Origin: DASSUW01 sp963730535
GTDB taxonomy: Bacteria; Actinomycetota; Thermoleophilia; Solirubrobacterales; Solirubrobacteraceae
NCBI GenBank assembly: GCA_963730535.1
Contig: CAVSRU010000012.1
Span: forward strand, 372,001 to 436,000
Direction: 5' to 3'
Length of the DNA stretch: 64,000 nt
Shown here one piece after another: positions 16,350 through 23,946 of this stretch. Under the pieces are notes generated by a model, which worked only from the letters and a program-made list of their open reading frames with translations, was not told where the DNA came from and searched no databases. The translations under genes and the position numbers were made by a program. Each line of letters begins with the position of its first letter. The stretch's first letter is position 1.

Positions 16350-17096
16350 TCACTTGACGGTGAGCGTGCCCTCCATGCCGGCCTCGCGGTGGCCCTCGAC
16401 CGAGCAGTAGAACGTGTACTCGCCGGCATCGACGTCGACCTGGATCTCCGACACGCCGCCGTCGGCGACGATCGGGCCCTGCTCGTCGACCCCGCCGCCC
16501 TCGAGCGCGATGTTGTGGTCGACCGACGACTGGTTGGGCGATTCGAGCTTGAGCCGGCCGGCGGGCGCGACGGCGTCGGCGAACGTGTAGAAGAGCTGGC
16601 CGCTGTCGTCGGCCGGGATCTCGAGCACCCCGCCCTTGGCCTCGGCGGTGCCCTCGGGGCCGCCGCCGCCGACCTGGGCGAGCGCCCCGGTGTCCTTGCC
16701 GCCGCGCGCCACGGCGCTGGCCACGTAGGCCGCGACGTCCTCCGCGTCGTCGCCGGTCACGAGGTCGGCCGGCATGAGCGGCAGCTGGCGGCCGGTCTCC
16801 GGGTCGCGCTGGGGGTTGCGGGCCGGGTGGAGGATCTGCTGGTGGACGATGCCCTCGAACGTGCTCTGGCCGAAGCCGTCCTGGCGGGCGCGGCGGAACG
16901 CCTGGTCGAGGTTCGGGCCGGTGGTGCCCTTCGCGTCCGCGCGGGCGAGCACGTGGCAGGAGCTGCACCGCTCCAGGAACAGCGTCTTGCCGTTCACGAC
17001 ATTGGTGCCGGAGTCCGCCAGCTCGCAGCCGCCGACACCGGCCGCCGCGACCACGATCGCCACCGCCGCGAACCCGTTGCGCACCCCTCTCCTCAT
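16350..17096 (-). CDS. Lipoprotein with fused cytochrome c and cupredoxin domains
   Basis: This 248-residue protein has a signal peptide with lipobox VGGC (Cys about 24). A cytochrome c domain (about 30-133) carries CSSCH and a likely Met ligand in LPLMPADL. A cupredoxin domain (about 155-248) has DHNIALEG (His ligand) and YCSVEGHREAGMEG (Cys, His, Met), a type-1 copper pattern. It would be anchored outside the membrane and could shuttle electrons to the nearby oxidases. Its -10-like TAGGAT lies 10 bases upstream. The sequence shows the fusion clearly; the electron-donor role is inferred from its two redox centres and position. Confidence 0.88.
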   Translation of the reverse strand: MRRGVRNGFAAVAIVVAAAGVGGCELADSGTNVVNGKTLFLERCSSCHVLARADAKGTTGPNLDQAFRRARQDGFGQSTFEGIVHQQILHPARNPQRDPETGRQLPLMPADLVTGDDAEDVAAYVASAVARGGKDTGALAQVGGGGPEGTAEAKGGVLEIPADDSGQLFYTFADAVAPAGRLKLESPNQSSVDHNIALEGGGVDEQGPIVADGGVSEIQVDVDAGEYTFYCSVEGHREAGMEGTLTVK

Positions 17097-17106
17097 TCAG
17101 CGGCGG

Positions 17107-17112
17107 ATCCTA
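17107..17112 (-). promoter_or_regulatory. Putative -10 element TAGGAT
   Basis: TAGGAT ends ten bases before the ATG of the cytochrome c-cupredoxin lipoprotein gene and lies between it and the stop of the upstream glycosyltransferase gene. The two genes may therefore be transcribed separately. Confidence 0.35.
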
Positions 17113-17117
17113 ATGGG

Positions 17118-18641
17118 TCAGGTGGCGGCGGGGCGCGGCAGGTCGTCGAGCTCGCCCCGGGCGGCGGCGATCACCGAGCGGGCGACGCCGTCCCAGGAGT
17201 ACGTGCGGCCGGTGGCGCTCACGATTCCCTCGCGGGTCGCCGCCCGGAGGGCGGGCGGCGCGGCCAGCCAGGCGGAGAGGTTGTCGGCCAGCTGGCGCAC
17301 GGCTCCGGGGCCCACCTCGAAGGTCAGCCACGGTCGCGTCTGTTCGGGCACCGCCTGCTCGAGCGTGCGCGCGACCTCGCCGAGGCCGGAGTGGGCGGCC
17401 ACGACGGGCAGCGCGCCGCAGGCGGCCGCCTCGGCCGCCACCATCCCGAACGCCTCGGGGAACGTGCTGGTGACGGCCATCGCCTCGGCGGCCGGCAGAA
17501 TGTCGACGAGCTCCGCGTGGTCGAGCCGTCCGGCCCACGCGATCCGGTCGGTCATACCGCGGGCCGCCGCGCGGTAGTCGTCGCCGGCGCCGTCGAGGAA
17601 CGCGGTCAGGTGCGGGAGCTCCCCGCCGCTCTCCCCGCGCACCTCGCGCGCCGCCTGGAGGTCGCCGGCGGCCAGCGCCGCCGCCAGCCGCTCGAGCCCG
17701 GCCCGGAACGCGCCGAAGCCGACGATCAGCAGCCGCGCCCGCGGCTCGCGGGCCAGTACGAGCGGCCAGGCCGCGAGCAGCAGCTCGACGCCCTTCGACG
17801 CGATCAGCTTGCCCACGAAGACCACCAGCCGGTCGCCGGGCTCGACGGTCCCGAGCGCCGCGGCCGCCTCGCCGGCGGAGCGGGCGAACGAGTCCTCGCT
17901 CGACGTGCCGGGGTCGTCGGCGGCCGCCAGACGGGCGCGCAGGCCTTCGAGGCCGGCGCGGGCGTCGTCGGGCTCGCGCGGGGTGAAGCGGGTGATGTCG
18001 ACCCCCGGTGGACCGAGGCGAGTGCGGGCGGGGACGGTCGGGTCGTCCATCGCCGCCCACAGGCTCTCCGCCGTGTGCCGCGAGCCGACGAGGATGCCGC
18101 GGGCGCCCTCCAGCCCCTCGCGCGCGTACGGCAGGAAGCGCGGGTGGGGCTTGACCGTGTACTCGAGCGCGCTGCCGTGGATCTTGACCGCGTAGGGCAC
18201 GCCCTCGAGCGCGCGGGCGAGGATCGCCGGGCCCATGACGAGGTGGTTGGCGAGCGCCACGTCGGGCCGGGCGCGCTCGGCCACCTGGCGCACGGCGGCC
18301 ACGTTCGCCTCCACATACCGCTCGACCTCGGCCTCCGAGAGCTCCGGGAACGGCCGCGCCTCGACGCCCTCGTAGCGATCGGCGACGTAGAGCGGCAGCA
18401 GCCCGCCGATGTCCGGCCGGTAGACCGTCGCCTGAACTGGCTCGCGGCGCACGGTCAGCGACAGGCGCCCGCCGTCCCAGTCACCGGCCGCGTCGACCCA
18501 GTCGAGCGCCAGCGGGTCGCGCTCCTGGCTGAGCATGTGCACCTCGTGGCCGGCGCGCTTGAGCGCCTCGCCGAGCGCGCTGTTGTAGACGTTCGACCCG
18601 GTTCCGGCCAGCAGATAGCCGTGGAAGATGAGCACCCGCAC
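17118..18641 (-). CDS. GT4-family glycosyltransferase
   Basis: This 507-residue GT-B glycosyltransferase has an N-terminal acceptor domain starting MRVLIFHGYLLAGTGSNVYN. Its C-terminal domain has VVFVGKLIASKGVELLL and the nucleotide-sugar motif TSTFPEAFGMVAAEAAACG, an EX7E-like arrangement. Length exceeds the usual 380-420 residues because of an insertion around residues 320-380. It probably transfers a sugar from an NDP- or GDP-donor to a lipid or small acceptor. The start is GTG 18641, with TAGAGT eight bases upstream. It sits apart from the main polysaccharide locus, so its product is unknown. Confidence 0.87.
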   Translation of the reverse strand: MRVLIFHGYLLAGTGSNVYNSALGEALKRAGHEVHMLSQERDPLALDWVDAAGDWDGGRLSLTVRREPVQATVYRPDIGGLLPLYVADRYEGVEARPFPELSEAEVERYVEANVAAVRQVAERARPDVALANHLVMGPAILARALEGVPYAVKIHGSALEYTVKPHPRFLPYAREGLEGARGILVGSRHTAESLWAAMDDPTVPARTRLGPPGVDITRFTPREPDDARAGLEGLRARLAAADDPGTSSEDSFARSAGEAAAALGTVEPGDRLVVFVGKLIASKGVELLLAAWPLVLAREPRARLLIVGFGAFRAGLERLAAALAAGDLQAAREVRGESGGELPHLTAFLDGAGDDYRAAARGMTDRIAWAGRLDHAELVDILPAAEAMAVTSTFPEAFGMVAAEAAACGALPVVAAHSGLGEVARTLEQAVPEQTRPWLTFEVGPGAVRQLADNLSAWLAAPPALRAATREGIVSATGRTYSWDGVARSVIAAARGELDDLPRPAAT

Positions 18642-18649
18642 GCTTCGGC

Positions 18650-18655
18650 ACTCTA
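18650..18655 (-). promoter_or_regulatory. Putative -10 element TAGAGT
   Basis: TAGAGT ends eight bases before the GTG of the GT4 gene. Together with the divergent TAGTCT it leaves only 24 bases between the two hexamers, so the promoters overlap. Confidence 0.4.
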
Positions 18656-18679
18656 CGAGTTGCCGTCGCAACCCCTTGC

Positions 18680-18685
18680 TAGTCT
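18680..18685 (+). promoter_or_regulatory. Putative -10 element TAGTCT
   Basis: TAGTCT ends eight bases before the ATG at 18694 of the zinc-ribbon gene, again a leaderless-like spacing. No ribosome-binding site is visible. Confidence 0.4.
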
Positions 18686-18693
18686 GCGCCGCG

Positions 18694-18972
18694 ATGTCCG
18701 GACAGATGTATCGGCTCCGCGCGCCGTCGTCGGGCCGGGAGATCCTGCTGGAGGCCGAGCACGGCCGCGTGTACCGGGACCGGGAGACCGGCGAGGAGCT
18801 CGAGGTGGTGGGCAAGGTCCTGCCGCTCGTGCCGTCGCGCTCGCGGCTGCCCTGGGCGGTCGAGGCGCTCCGCTTCTGCAACTGGTGCGACCAGCCCGCG
18901 CAGCGCGATCTCAACGACTGCCCGACCTGCGGCCGGCGCATGTCAGCGCTGCCGCGCGTCACGGAGGAGTGA
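18694..18972 (+). CDS. Small zinc-ribbon protein
   Basis: This 92-residue protein has a beta-rich N-terminal part and a C-terminal four-cysteine zinc ribbon, CNWCDQPAQRDLNDCPTCGR (two CxxC knuckles). No catalytic motif is visible and the family is not recognised. It begins an apparent operon with the lipoprotein gene four bases later and possibly the c-di-GMP enzyme gene. The upstream start at 18628 is rejected because it lies beyond the likely transcript start. Confidence 0.75.
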   Translation: MSGQMYRLRAPSSGREILLEAEHGRVYRDRETGEELEVVGKVLPLVPSRSRLPWAVEALRFCNWCDQPAQRDLNDCPTCGRRMSALPRVTEE

Positions 18973-18976
18973 GGCC

Positions 18977-19378
18977 ATGCGCACGAGCGCGCTCCTGATC
19001 GTCGGCCTGCTCTCCCTCGCCCTGCTCGCCGGCTGCGGTGGCGACGAGGAGCTGGCACCCCAGGTGCCCGGCCCGCCCGCCGACGTCACGATCCCCGACG
19101 CCGGCGTCTCGCCCAGCGGTAGCGCCGCCGCGGGCGACGAGTCCGGGGACACGGGCGACGAGTCGACCGGCTCCACGGACACGCAGACGCCCGAGGCCAC
19201 CGCAGCGCCCGAGGGCTCCGGCGACGCGGGCACCACGCAGCCCGACGCCAGCGGCGGCACCAGCGCCCCGGAGGCCGACACACCCGCCGACGGGCCGACG
19301 AACGACACGGCACCACCCGAGGGCTCGAACGCCCAGCAGTTCGAGGACTTCTGCGCCCAGAACCCGGGCGCCTGCTAG
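18977..19378 (+). CDS. Low-complexity lipoprotein
   Basis: This 133-residue protein has a signal peptide and lipobox LLAGC (Cys 20). The following 95 residues are almost only Gly, Ser, Thr, Asp, Glu, Pro and Ala, a flexible acidic tether. It ends with QFEDFCAQNPGAC, a short motif with two cysteines. It would be anchored to the outer face of the membrane. Nothing indicates an enzymatic function; it may be a tether or sensor. It starts four bases after the zinc-ribbon gene. Confidence 0.75.
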   Translation: MRTSALLIVGLLSLALLAGCGGDEELAPQVPGPPADVTIPDAGVSPSGSAAAGDESGDTGDESTGSTDTQTPEATAAPEGSGDAGTTQPDASGGTSAPEADTPADGPTNDTAPPEGSNAQQFEDFCAQNPGAC

Positions 19379-19421
19379 CCGGCCTTCGTCAAGAGCGGCC
19401 CCGGGGCGGCCGATACACCTG

Positions 19422-21587
19422 CTGACTCCCGTCCGCCAGGAAGGCTCGGCCGTACTCGACTCCCCGACAAGTGAAGGGCTCCTCCCCGCCGCGCTCCAGC
19501 GCGTCGCCCGTGCGGCTGCGTCCGCCTCGGACCCGGCCGAGCTGGCCGAGGCGCTCGCGCAGGCCGTCACCGAAGCGGTCGGCGCCGACCAGGTGCACCG
19601 GTTCGTGGTGGCCCAGGACGGCACCGTCGGCGAGGGCACGAACGGGAGCGACGAGTACGCGATGGCGCTCGGCACCGGGCCGTCCGGCATCGCCCGCGTG
19701 GTGGGCACCGGCCGGACCGTCCATGCCCCCGACGCCCGCGGGGACGGGTCGCTGCGCCAGGAGCTGGTCGAGCGCTTCGACGTCGCGTCCGCGCTGTTCG
19801 TCCCAGTGATCTGCGAGCGCGAGGTGCGCGACGTCATCGTCATCGTGTCCCACCGCCCGCGGACGTTCACGGCGGACGAGATCGGGGTCGTGGAAGGCCT
19901 CGCCGACGTGGCCGCCGTCGGGCTCGCCCGGCTCGACTCCGCGCGCCGCCAGGCGGCCCGCGCGGCCCTCGACCATGCGCTCGTGCGCGCCGCCCGCGCG
20001 CTCAACGCCTCGCTCGAGCTGGAGGAGGTCCTGCGCACGCTCGCCCACGAGGCCGTGCTCGCCGTGGCCGCCGACTCCACCGGCGTCTTCCTCGGCAACG
20101 CGCGCGACGGCGGCGTCGCGACCGCCGGGCACAACGTCCCGGAGGGCTGGGAGGGTCGCACCGTCCGCCCCGGGGAGGGCGCGGTCGGGAGGGTGCTGCG
20201 CACCCGCGCCACCGTCCTCGACAACGACGAGGACGCCGGCGAGTCCGGCCACCGCACCCTGCTGGCCGTGCCGATGGTGTGGAACGAGCAGCTCAAGGGC
20301 GTGCTCTCGGTCGGCTGGAAGGGCCTGCGCCGGGTCGACGACGAGGATCGCCGCACGCTCGAGGCGATCGCCGACCTCGCCACCGTCGCCTACCACAACG
20401 CCGAGGCGCACGACCGCGCCCAGCGCGCCGCGCGCACCGACGGGCTCACCGGCCTGCTCAACCACGCGGCGATGCAGGTCCGCGTGCGCGAGGAGATCGC
20501 CCGCGCCCGCCGCGATCGCACGCCGCTCAGTTACGTGATCGTCGACCTCGACGACTTCAAGCGCGTCAACGACGTGCGCGGGCACCAGGCGGGCGACGAG
20601 GTGCTGCGCCAGGTGGCCGAGGTCCTTCAGGAGGAGCTGCGGCCCTACGACCAGGTCGCCCGCTACGGCGGCGACGAGTTCGTGCTCCTGCTGCCGGGCA
20701 CCGACGAGGCGGGCGCCCGGGTGACCGCCGAGCGGGTGCGCGACGCGATCGTCGCCAAGCTCGCCGGCGCCTGCTCGCTCGGCGTCGCCGAGTGGCATGA
20801 GCCGCTCGACGCCGACGCCCTGCTCGAGCACGCCGACCGCGCGCTGCTGCTCGCCAAGCGCACCGGCAAGGACCGCGTGGCGGTCGCCAACCCCGACGTC
20901 GAGCGCGAGCTGGCGCTCCTCCAGGCCGAGCACGGCTCCCCCGCCGCGGTGCAGGCGCTCGCCGCGGCGATCGAAGAGCGCGACAGCCACACCCACGAGC
21001 ACTCGCAGGAGGTCGTCCACCTGGCCCGCGGCGTGGCGATGCTGCTCGGGCTCCAGGCCGACCGCGCGGAGCGGATCGCCCACGCCGCGCTCCTGCACGA
21101 CGTCGGCAAGCTGGCCGTGCCGCACGAGATCCTCCACAAGCCGGGCCCGCTGACCCGCGCGGAGTGGGAGGTCATGGCCGAGCACCCGGTGGCCGGCGAG
21201 CGGATCCTGCTCCGCATCCCCGACCTGGCTCCGATCGCGCCCGTCGTGCGCCACGAGCACGAGCACTTCGACGGCAGCGGCTACCCGGACGGGCTCCGCG
21301 GCCGGCTGATCCCGATCGGCTCGCGCATCATCCTCGCCTGCGACGCCTACCACGCGATGATCGCCGACCGGCCCTACCGCGCGGCGCTGTCGGTCGACGA
21401 GGCGGCCGCCGAGCTGCGCCGCGGCGCGGGCGTCCAGTTCGACCCGGACGTCGTCGACGCGCTGCTCGACCTTCTCGGCCACCACCCGCCGGTCGTCCCC
21501 GACCGCGCGCGCGGCGTCCGCATGCCGGCCGCTCCCGGGCCGGCGGCGGTCAGCCGCCGGAGCCGGCGGTCGGGGTCGGGCTGGTGA
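19422..21587 (+). CDS. GAF-GAF-GGDEF-HD-GYP cyclic-di-GMP enzyme (start uncertain)
   Basis: This protein of about 720 residues has two GAF domains (roughly 15-175 and 180-330) and a GGDEF domain with YGGDEFVLLLP. An RPYD inhibitory I-site lies five residues before GGDEF. A C-terminal HD-GYP domain shows LLHDVGKLAVP, then HEHFDGSGYPDGLRG. It has all motifs for both making and degrading c-di-GMP. The start is problematic: no ATG, GTG or TTG occurs in frame between the previous gene and the first GAF domain. CTG 19422 is used; an AGGAAGG sits seven bases before a GTA codon. Its 3' end overlaps the convergent gene. Confidence 0.85.
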   Translation: MTPVRQEGSAVLDSPTSEGLLPAALQRVARAAASASDPAELAEALAQAVTEAVGADQVHRFVVAQDGTVGEGTNGSDEYAMALGTGPSGIARVVGTGRTVHAPDARGDGSLRQELVERFDVASALFVPVICEREVRDVIVIVSHRPRTFTADEIGVVEGLADVAAVGLARLDSARRQAARAALDHALVRAARALNASLELEEVLRTLAHEAVLAVAADSTGVFLGNARDGGVATAGHNVPEGWEGRTVRPGEGAVGRVLRTRATVLDNDEDAGESGHRTLLAVPMVWNEQLKGVLSVGWKGLRRVDDEDRRTLEAIADLATVAYHNAEAHDRAQRAARTDGLTGLLNHAAMQVRVREEIARARRDRTPLSYVIVDLDDFKRVNDVRGHQAGDEVLRQVAEVLQEELRPYDQVARYGGDEFVLLLPGTDEAGARVTAERVRDAIVAKLAGACSLGVAEWHEPLDADALLEHADRALLLAKRTGKDRVAVANPDVERELALLQAEHGSPAAVQALAAAIEERDSHTHEHSQEVVHLARGVAMLLGLQADRAERIAHAALLHDVGKLAVPHEILHKPGPLTRAEWEVMAEHPVAGERILLRIPDLAPIAPVVRHEHEHFDGSGYPDGLRGRLIPIGSRIILACDAYHAMIADRPYRAALSVDEAAAELRRGAGVQFDPDVVDALLDLLGHHPPVVPDRARGVRMPAAPGPAAVSRRSRRSGSGW

Positions 21588-22245
21588 TCAGCGTCGCGCT
21601 GTAGTTGAGCCGCGCCGGGTACTTGCAGCCGTACTTGACCCGGTCGCCGATGTCGGTCTGCGCGGTCTGGGTGCTCGTGTTCCGGCAGCGCCCCTCAGCG
21701 CGGCTCGCACGCCACAGCGAGCCGTCGGACGTCAGCGCGGTCAGCGCGGGCGCCCAGGTGGGGACAGTGAGCGCCACCACGAAGCCCTTCCTGACCGGGA
21801 TCGAGGTCGCGAGCGGGAACTGCACCTTCTGGCCGAAGTAGGGCGTCAGCCGCTGGATGGGCGAGCGCCCGACCACGCGGTGGATCAGCCGCTTGCGGCG
21901 GAACGTGTTGCGGCGCAGGACCGTCAGGCCCGCGGATGCCTCACCGAACCGCTGGTCGAAGTACCCCATCTGGTCCGGGTTCGGAGCCCCGAGGCCGATC
22001 GTCCACGCCACGATCCGCCCGTCGGCCGGCACCAGGAACGAGCGCTTGCGCTTGACCACCTGGGCCTGGTAGCCGGTGGTCCGCGAGACCGCCACGCACG
22101 GCGTTCCCGGGCAGGTCGACTCGATCGCGGGCTGGACGGCGCCGATCTCGATGATCCGCGCCGAGGCCGGCGAGGCGAGAGCGAGCGAGACCAGCGCGGC
22201 GACCACCGCGCCGCCGACGAGGTTGCAACGTGAACGAGGGAGCAT
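21550..22245 (-). CDS. Secreted protein of unknown function
   Basis: This 231-residue protein has a signal peptide (residues 1-33, LASPASA cleavage-like site). The mature part appears beta-rich, with four cysteines (two in the STCPGTPC segment) and a Thr/Pro-rich end. No known domain was recognised. It overlaps the 3' end of the c-di-GMP enzyme gene by 38 bases tail-to-tail. The ATG at 22245 is chosen because it directly precedes the basic, hydrophobic signal segment; a longer in-frame extension runs into the cold-shock gene. Confidence 0.7.
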   Translation of the reverse strand: MLPRSRCNLVGGAVVAALVSLALASPASARIIEIGAVQPAIESTCPGTPCVAVSRTTGYQAQVVKRKRSFLVPADGRIVAWTIGLGAPNPDQMGYFDQRFGEASAGLTVLRRNTFRRKRLIHRVVGRSPIQRLTPYFGQKVQFPLATSIPVRKGFVVALTVPTWAPALTALTSDGSLWRASRAEGRCRNTSTQTAQTDIGDRVKYGCKYPARLNYSATLITSPTPTAGSGG

Positions 22246-22286
22246 CCCGGCATTGAACACGACGGATCGGCCGGGGTTGCGCGGCG

Positions 22287-22490
22287 CTACAGCTTCTGCA
22301 CGTTGATGGCCTTCGGGCCCTTGTCGCCCTGCTCCTCCTCGTAGGTGACCTTCGCGCCTTCGGCGAGCGACCGGTAGCCGTCGCCCGTGATGCCCGTGAA
22401 GTGGACGAACAGGTCGCGGCCGCCCTCGTCGGGCGTGATGAAGCCGAACCCCTTGTCGTCGCTGAACCACTTGACCGTGCCGGTGCCCAC
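22287..22490 (-). CDS. cspA: Cold-shock protein (CspA family)
   Basis: This 67-residue OB-fold protein has RNP1 KGFGFITP and RNP2 DLFVHF, the nucleic-acid-binding motifs of CspA proteins. It acts as an RNA chaperone. The GTG start gives the standard length and the standard TGTVKWF opening; the longer open frame would add 28 residues not found in the family. The roughly 90 bases between this start and the upstream HIT gene could hold a regulatory 5' leader, as is common for cold-shock mRNAs. Confidence 0.95.
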   Translation of the reverse strand: MGTGTVKWFSDDKGFGFITPDEGGRDLFVHFTGITGDGYRSLAEGAKVTYEEEQGDKGPKAINVQKL

Positions 22491-22581
22491 TGGTGAACCC
22501 CGCTTCTTGACTTCGACCGGTCCGTCGCCGGTCCCGACGTGCAGAACGTATCCGGGTTGGCGCGCGGCGCGCAAGGGCCAG

Positions 22582-22995
22582 TCAGGCGGTGAGGCGCTCG
22601 GCCGCGGCGGCGATCTCGTCGGGGTCGCCGGGACCGGGCACCCAGGGGAGCCGCAGGGGGTCGTCCGCGTAGCGCGGGATGACGTGCACGTGGAAGTGGA
22701 AGACCGTCTGCCAGGCCGCCTGCCCGCAGGAGTTGAGCAGGTTCACGCCGTCGGCCCCGAGCCGCTCCTTGACGCGCCGGGCGAGCCGCTGGGCCGCCCG
22801 GGCGCAAGCGTCCAGGTCGGCCTCCGGGACCTCGAGCAGGTCGGTCGCGTGCTCGCGCGGCACGACGAGCAGATGCCCGCGGGTGGCGGGGTTGATGTCC
22901 ATGAACGCGACCGTCCGCTCGTCCTCGTCGACGCGCGAGGAGGGGATCTCGCCCGCGACGATCTTGCAGAACAGGCAGTCGGGGTCGGAGGCCAT
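22582..22995 (-). CDS. HIT-family nucleotide-binding hydrolase
   Basis: This 137-residue protein starts MASDPDCLFCKIVAGEIPSS, with the CxxC zinc pair of Fhit/Hint-like proteins. It contains the histidine triad HFHVHVIPR (about 98-106). Members hydrolyse nucleotide phosphoramidates or dinucleoside polyphosphates. The ATG at 22995 directly abuts a family C palindromic element, so its promoter must lie in or across that repeat. Confidence 0.93.
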   Translation of the reverse strand: MASDPDCLFCKIVAGEIPSSRVDEDERTVAFMDINPATRGHLLVVPREHATDLLEVPEADLDACARAAQRLARRVKERLGADGVNLLNSCGQAAWQTVFHFHVHVIPRYADDPLRLPWVPGPGDPDEIAAAAERLTA

Positions 22996-23161
22996 TAGTG
23001 GTCTCTCCCGTAAGTCGCGGCGCCCTTGGGCGGCTGCTGGCGCCGCGTGGCAAGGACGCAGGCCCGCAGGAATCCCTTTGGGATTTCAAGGGTCGAGGAC
23101 ACAGCCAGGCGGCGATCAGCGGCCGATCCAAGGGTGTCGGGACTTGCGGGAGGGGCCACTA
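22996..23161. repeat. Intergenic inverted-repeat element, family C copy 1
   Basis: This 166-base element has long imperfect terminal inverted repeats. The left end TAGTGGTCTCTCCCGTAAGT corresponds to TAGTGGCCCCTCCCGCAAGT read from the right end. Similarity continues inward for about 55 bases (CCCTTGG, CGGC, GCTG, CGCCGC, TGGC blocks). The centre holds AATCCCTTTGGGATT. It fills the space between the HIT gene start and the acyltransferase gene; its right end supplies the acyltransferase TAG stop. There is no coding capacity. Confidence 0.75.
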
Positions 23162-23887
23162 GCGCCAGTGCTCGAGCAGGTCGGCGTCCGGGACCTCGCG
23201 GATCACCCGCGCGGGCACCCCGATGGCCACCCCGCGCGCGGGCACGTCCTTGGTGACGACCGCGCCGGCGCCCACGAACGCCTCCTCCCCCACCTCGACG
23301 CCCGGCGTGATCACCACGGCGCCGCCGACCCGGCAGGCGCGCCGCAGGCGCGCGCCCTCGATCGGGTGGTCCTCGCCGTGGCGGGCCATCGTCGAGTCGT
23401 TGGTGGTGAGCACGCCAGGGCCGACGAAGACGTCGTCCTCGATCACCGAGTAGGCGGTCAGGTAGACGTCGGTCTGCACCCGCACGCGGGCGCCGATCTC
23501 GACGTCGTTGTCGACCGCGCTGCCGCGGCCCACGACGGACCCCGGCCCGAGCGTCGACCGCTCGCGGAAGTACGCCTGGTCGCCCACGATGGCTCCCGCG
23601 CCGATCCGGGCGCCGGCGAAGACGATGGCCGCGCAGCAGATCACCGCGCCGTCCTCCACCACGAGCGGCTCGCTGCCGCCGCGGGGTGCCGTCGAATGGC
23701 GGGCGAGCTTCGGCGGCTTCCCCAGCACGGCCCCGTCCTGCACCTCGCACCCGTCGCCGATCACCGTCCCCGCGTGGACGACGACGTGCGCGCCGAGGCG
23801 CGTCCCGGCCCCGATTGTCGCGGTCTCGTGCACCACGCAGTACGGGCCCAGCTCCACATCCGCGGCGACTCGATCCAGGTTCGACAT
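23159..23887 (-). CDS. Left-handed beta-helix acyltransferase (WbbJ/LbetaH family)
   Basis: This 242-residue protein is built of hexapeptide repeats ([LIV]-G-x4, for example VGRGSAVDNDVEIGARVRV), with the catalytic-type segment GGAVVITPGVEVGEEAFVGAGAVVTKDVPARGVAIGVPA at the end. It resembles WlbB/WbbJ and NeuD-type sugar N- or O-acetyltransferases, using acetyl-CoA. Its substrate is unknown. No other sugar genes are adjacent. Its stop lies in one palindromic element and TAGGTT, eight bases before its start, overlaps another. Confidence 0.85.
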   Translation of the reverse strand: MSNLDRVAADVELGPYCVVHETATIGAGTRLGAHVVVHAGTVIGDGCEVQDGAVLGKPPKLARHSTAPRGGSEPLVVEDGAVICCAAIVFAGARIGAGAIVGDQAYFRERSTLGPGSVVGRGSAVDNDVEIGARVRVQTDVYLTAYSVIEDDVFVGPGVLTTNDSTMARHGEDHPIEGARLRRACRVGGAVVITPGVEVGEEAFVGAGAVVTKDVPARGVAIGVPARVIREVPDADLLEHWR

Positions 23888-23895
23888 GGCGCGCG

Positions 23896-23901
23896 AACCT
23901 A
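23896..23901 (-). promoter_or_regulatory. Putative -10 element TAGGTT
   Basis: TAGGTT ends eight bases before the ATG of the acyltransferase gene and overlaps the CTAG edge of the neighbouring hairpin. The repeat may therefore have brought or shaped this promoter. Confidence 0.35.
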
Positions 23902-23946
23902 GTGGCCCGTCCCGCGACAGTCAACCGTCACGAGACGGACCACTAG
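23899..23946. repeat. Short palindromic element, family C copy 2
   Basis: The 20-base arms CTAGTGGCCCGTCCCGCGAC and GTCACGAGACGGACCACTAG differ at three positions, all compatible with G-U pairs in RNA, around an 8-base loop. The TAGTGGYC edge and TCCCG block match the longer family C element 740 bases away. It looks like a minimal or internally deleted copy. Its right edge contains the TAG stop of the cca gene. Confidence 0.7.
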
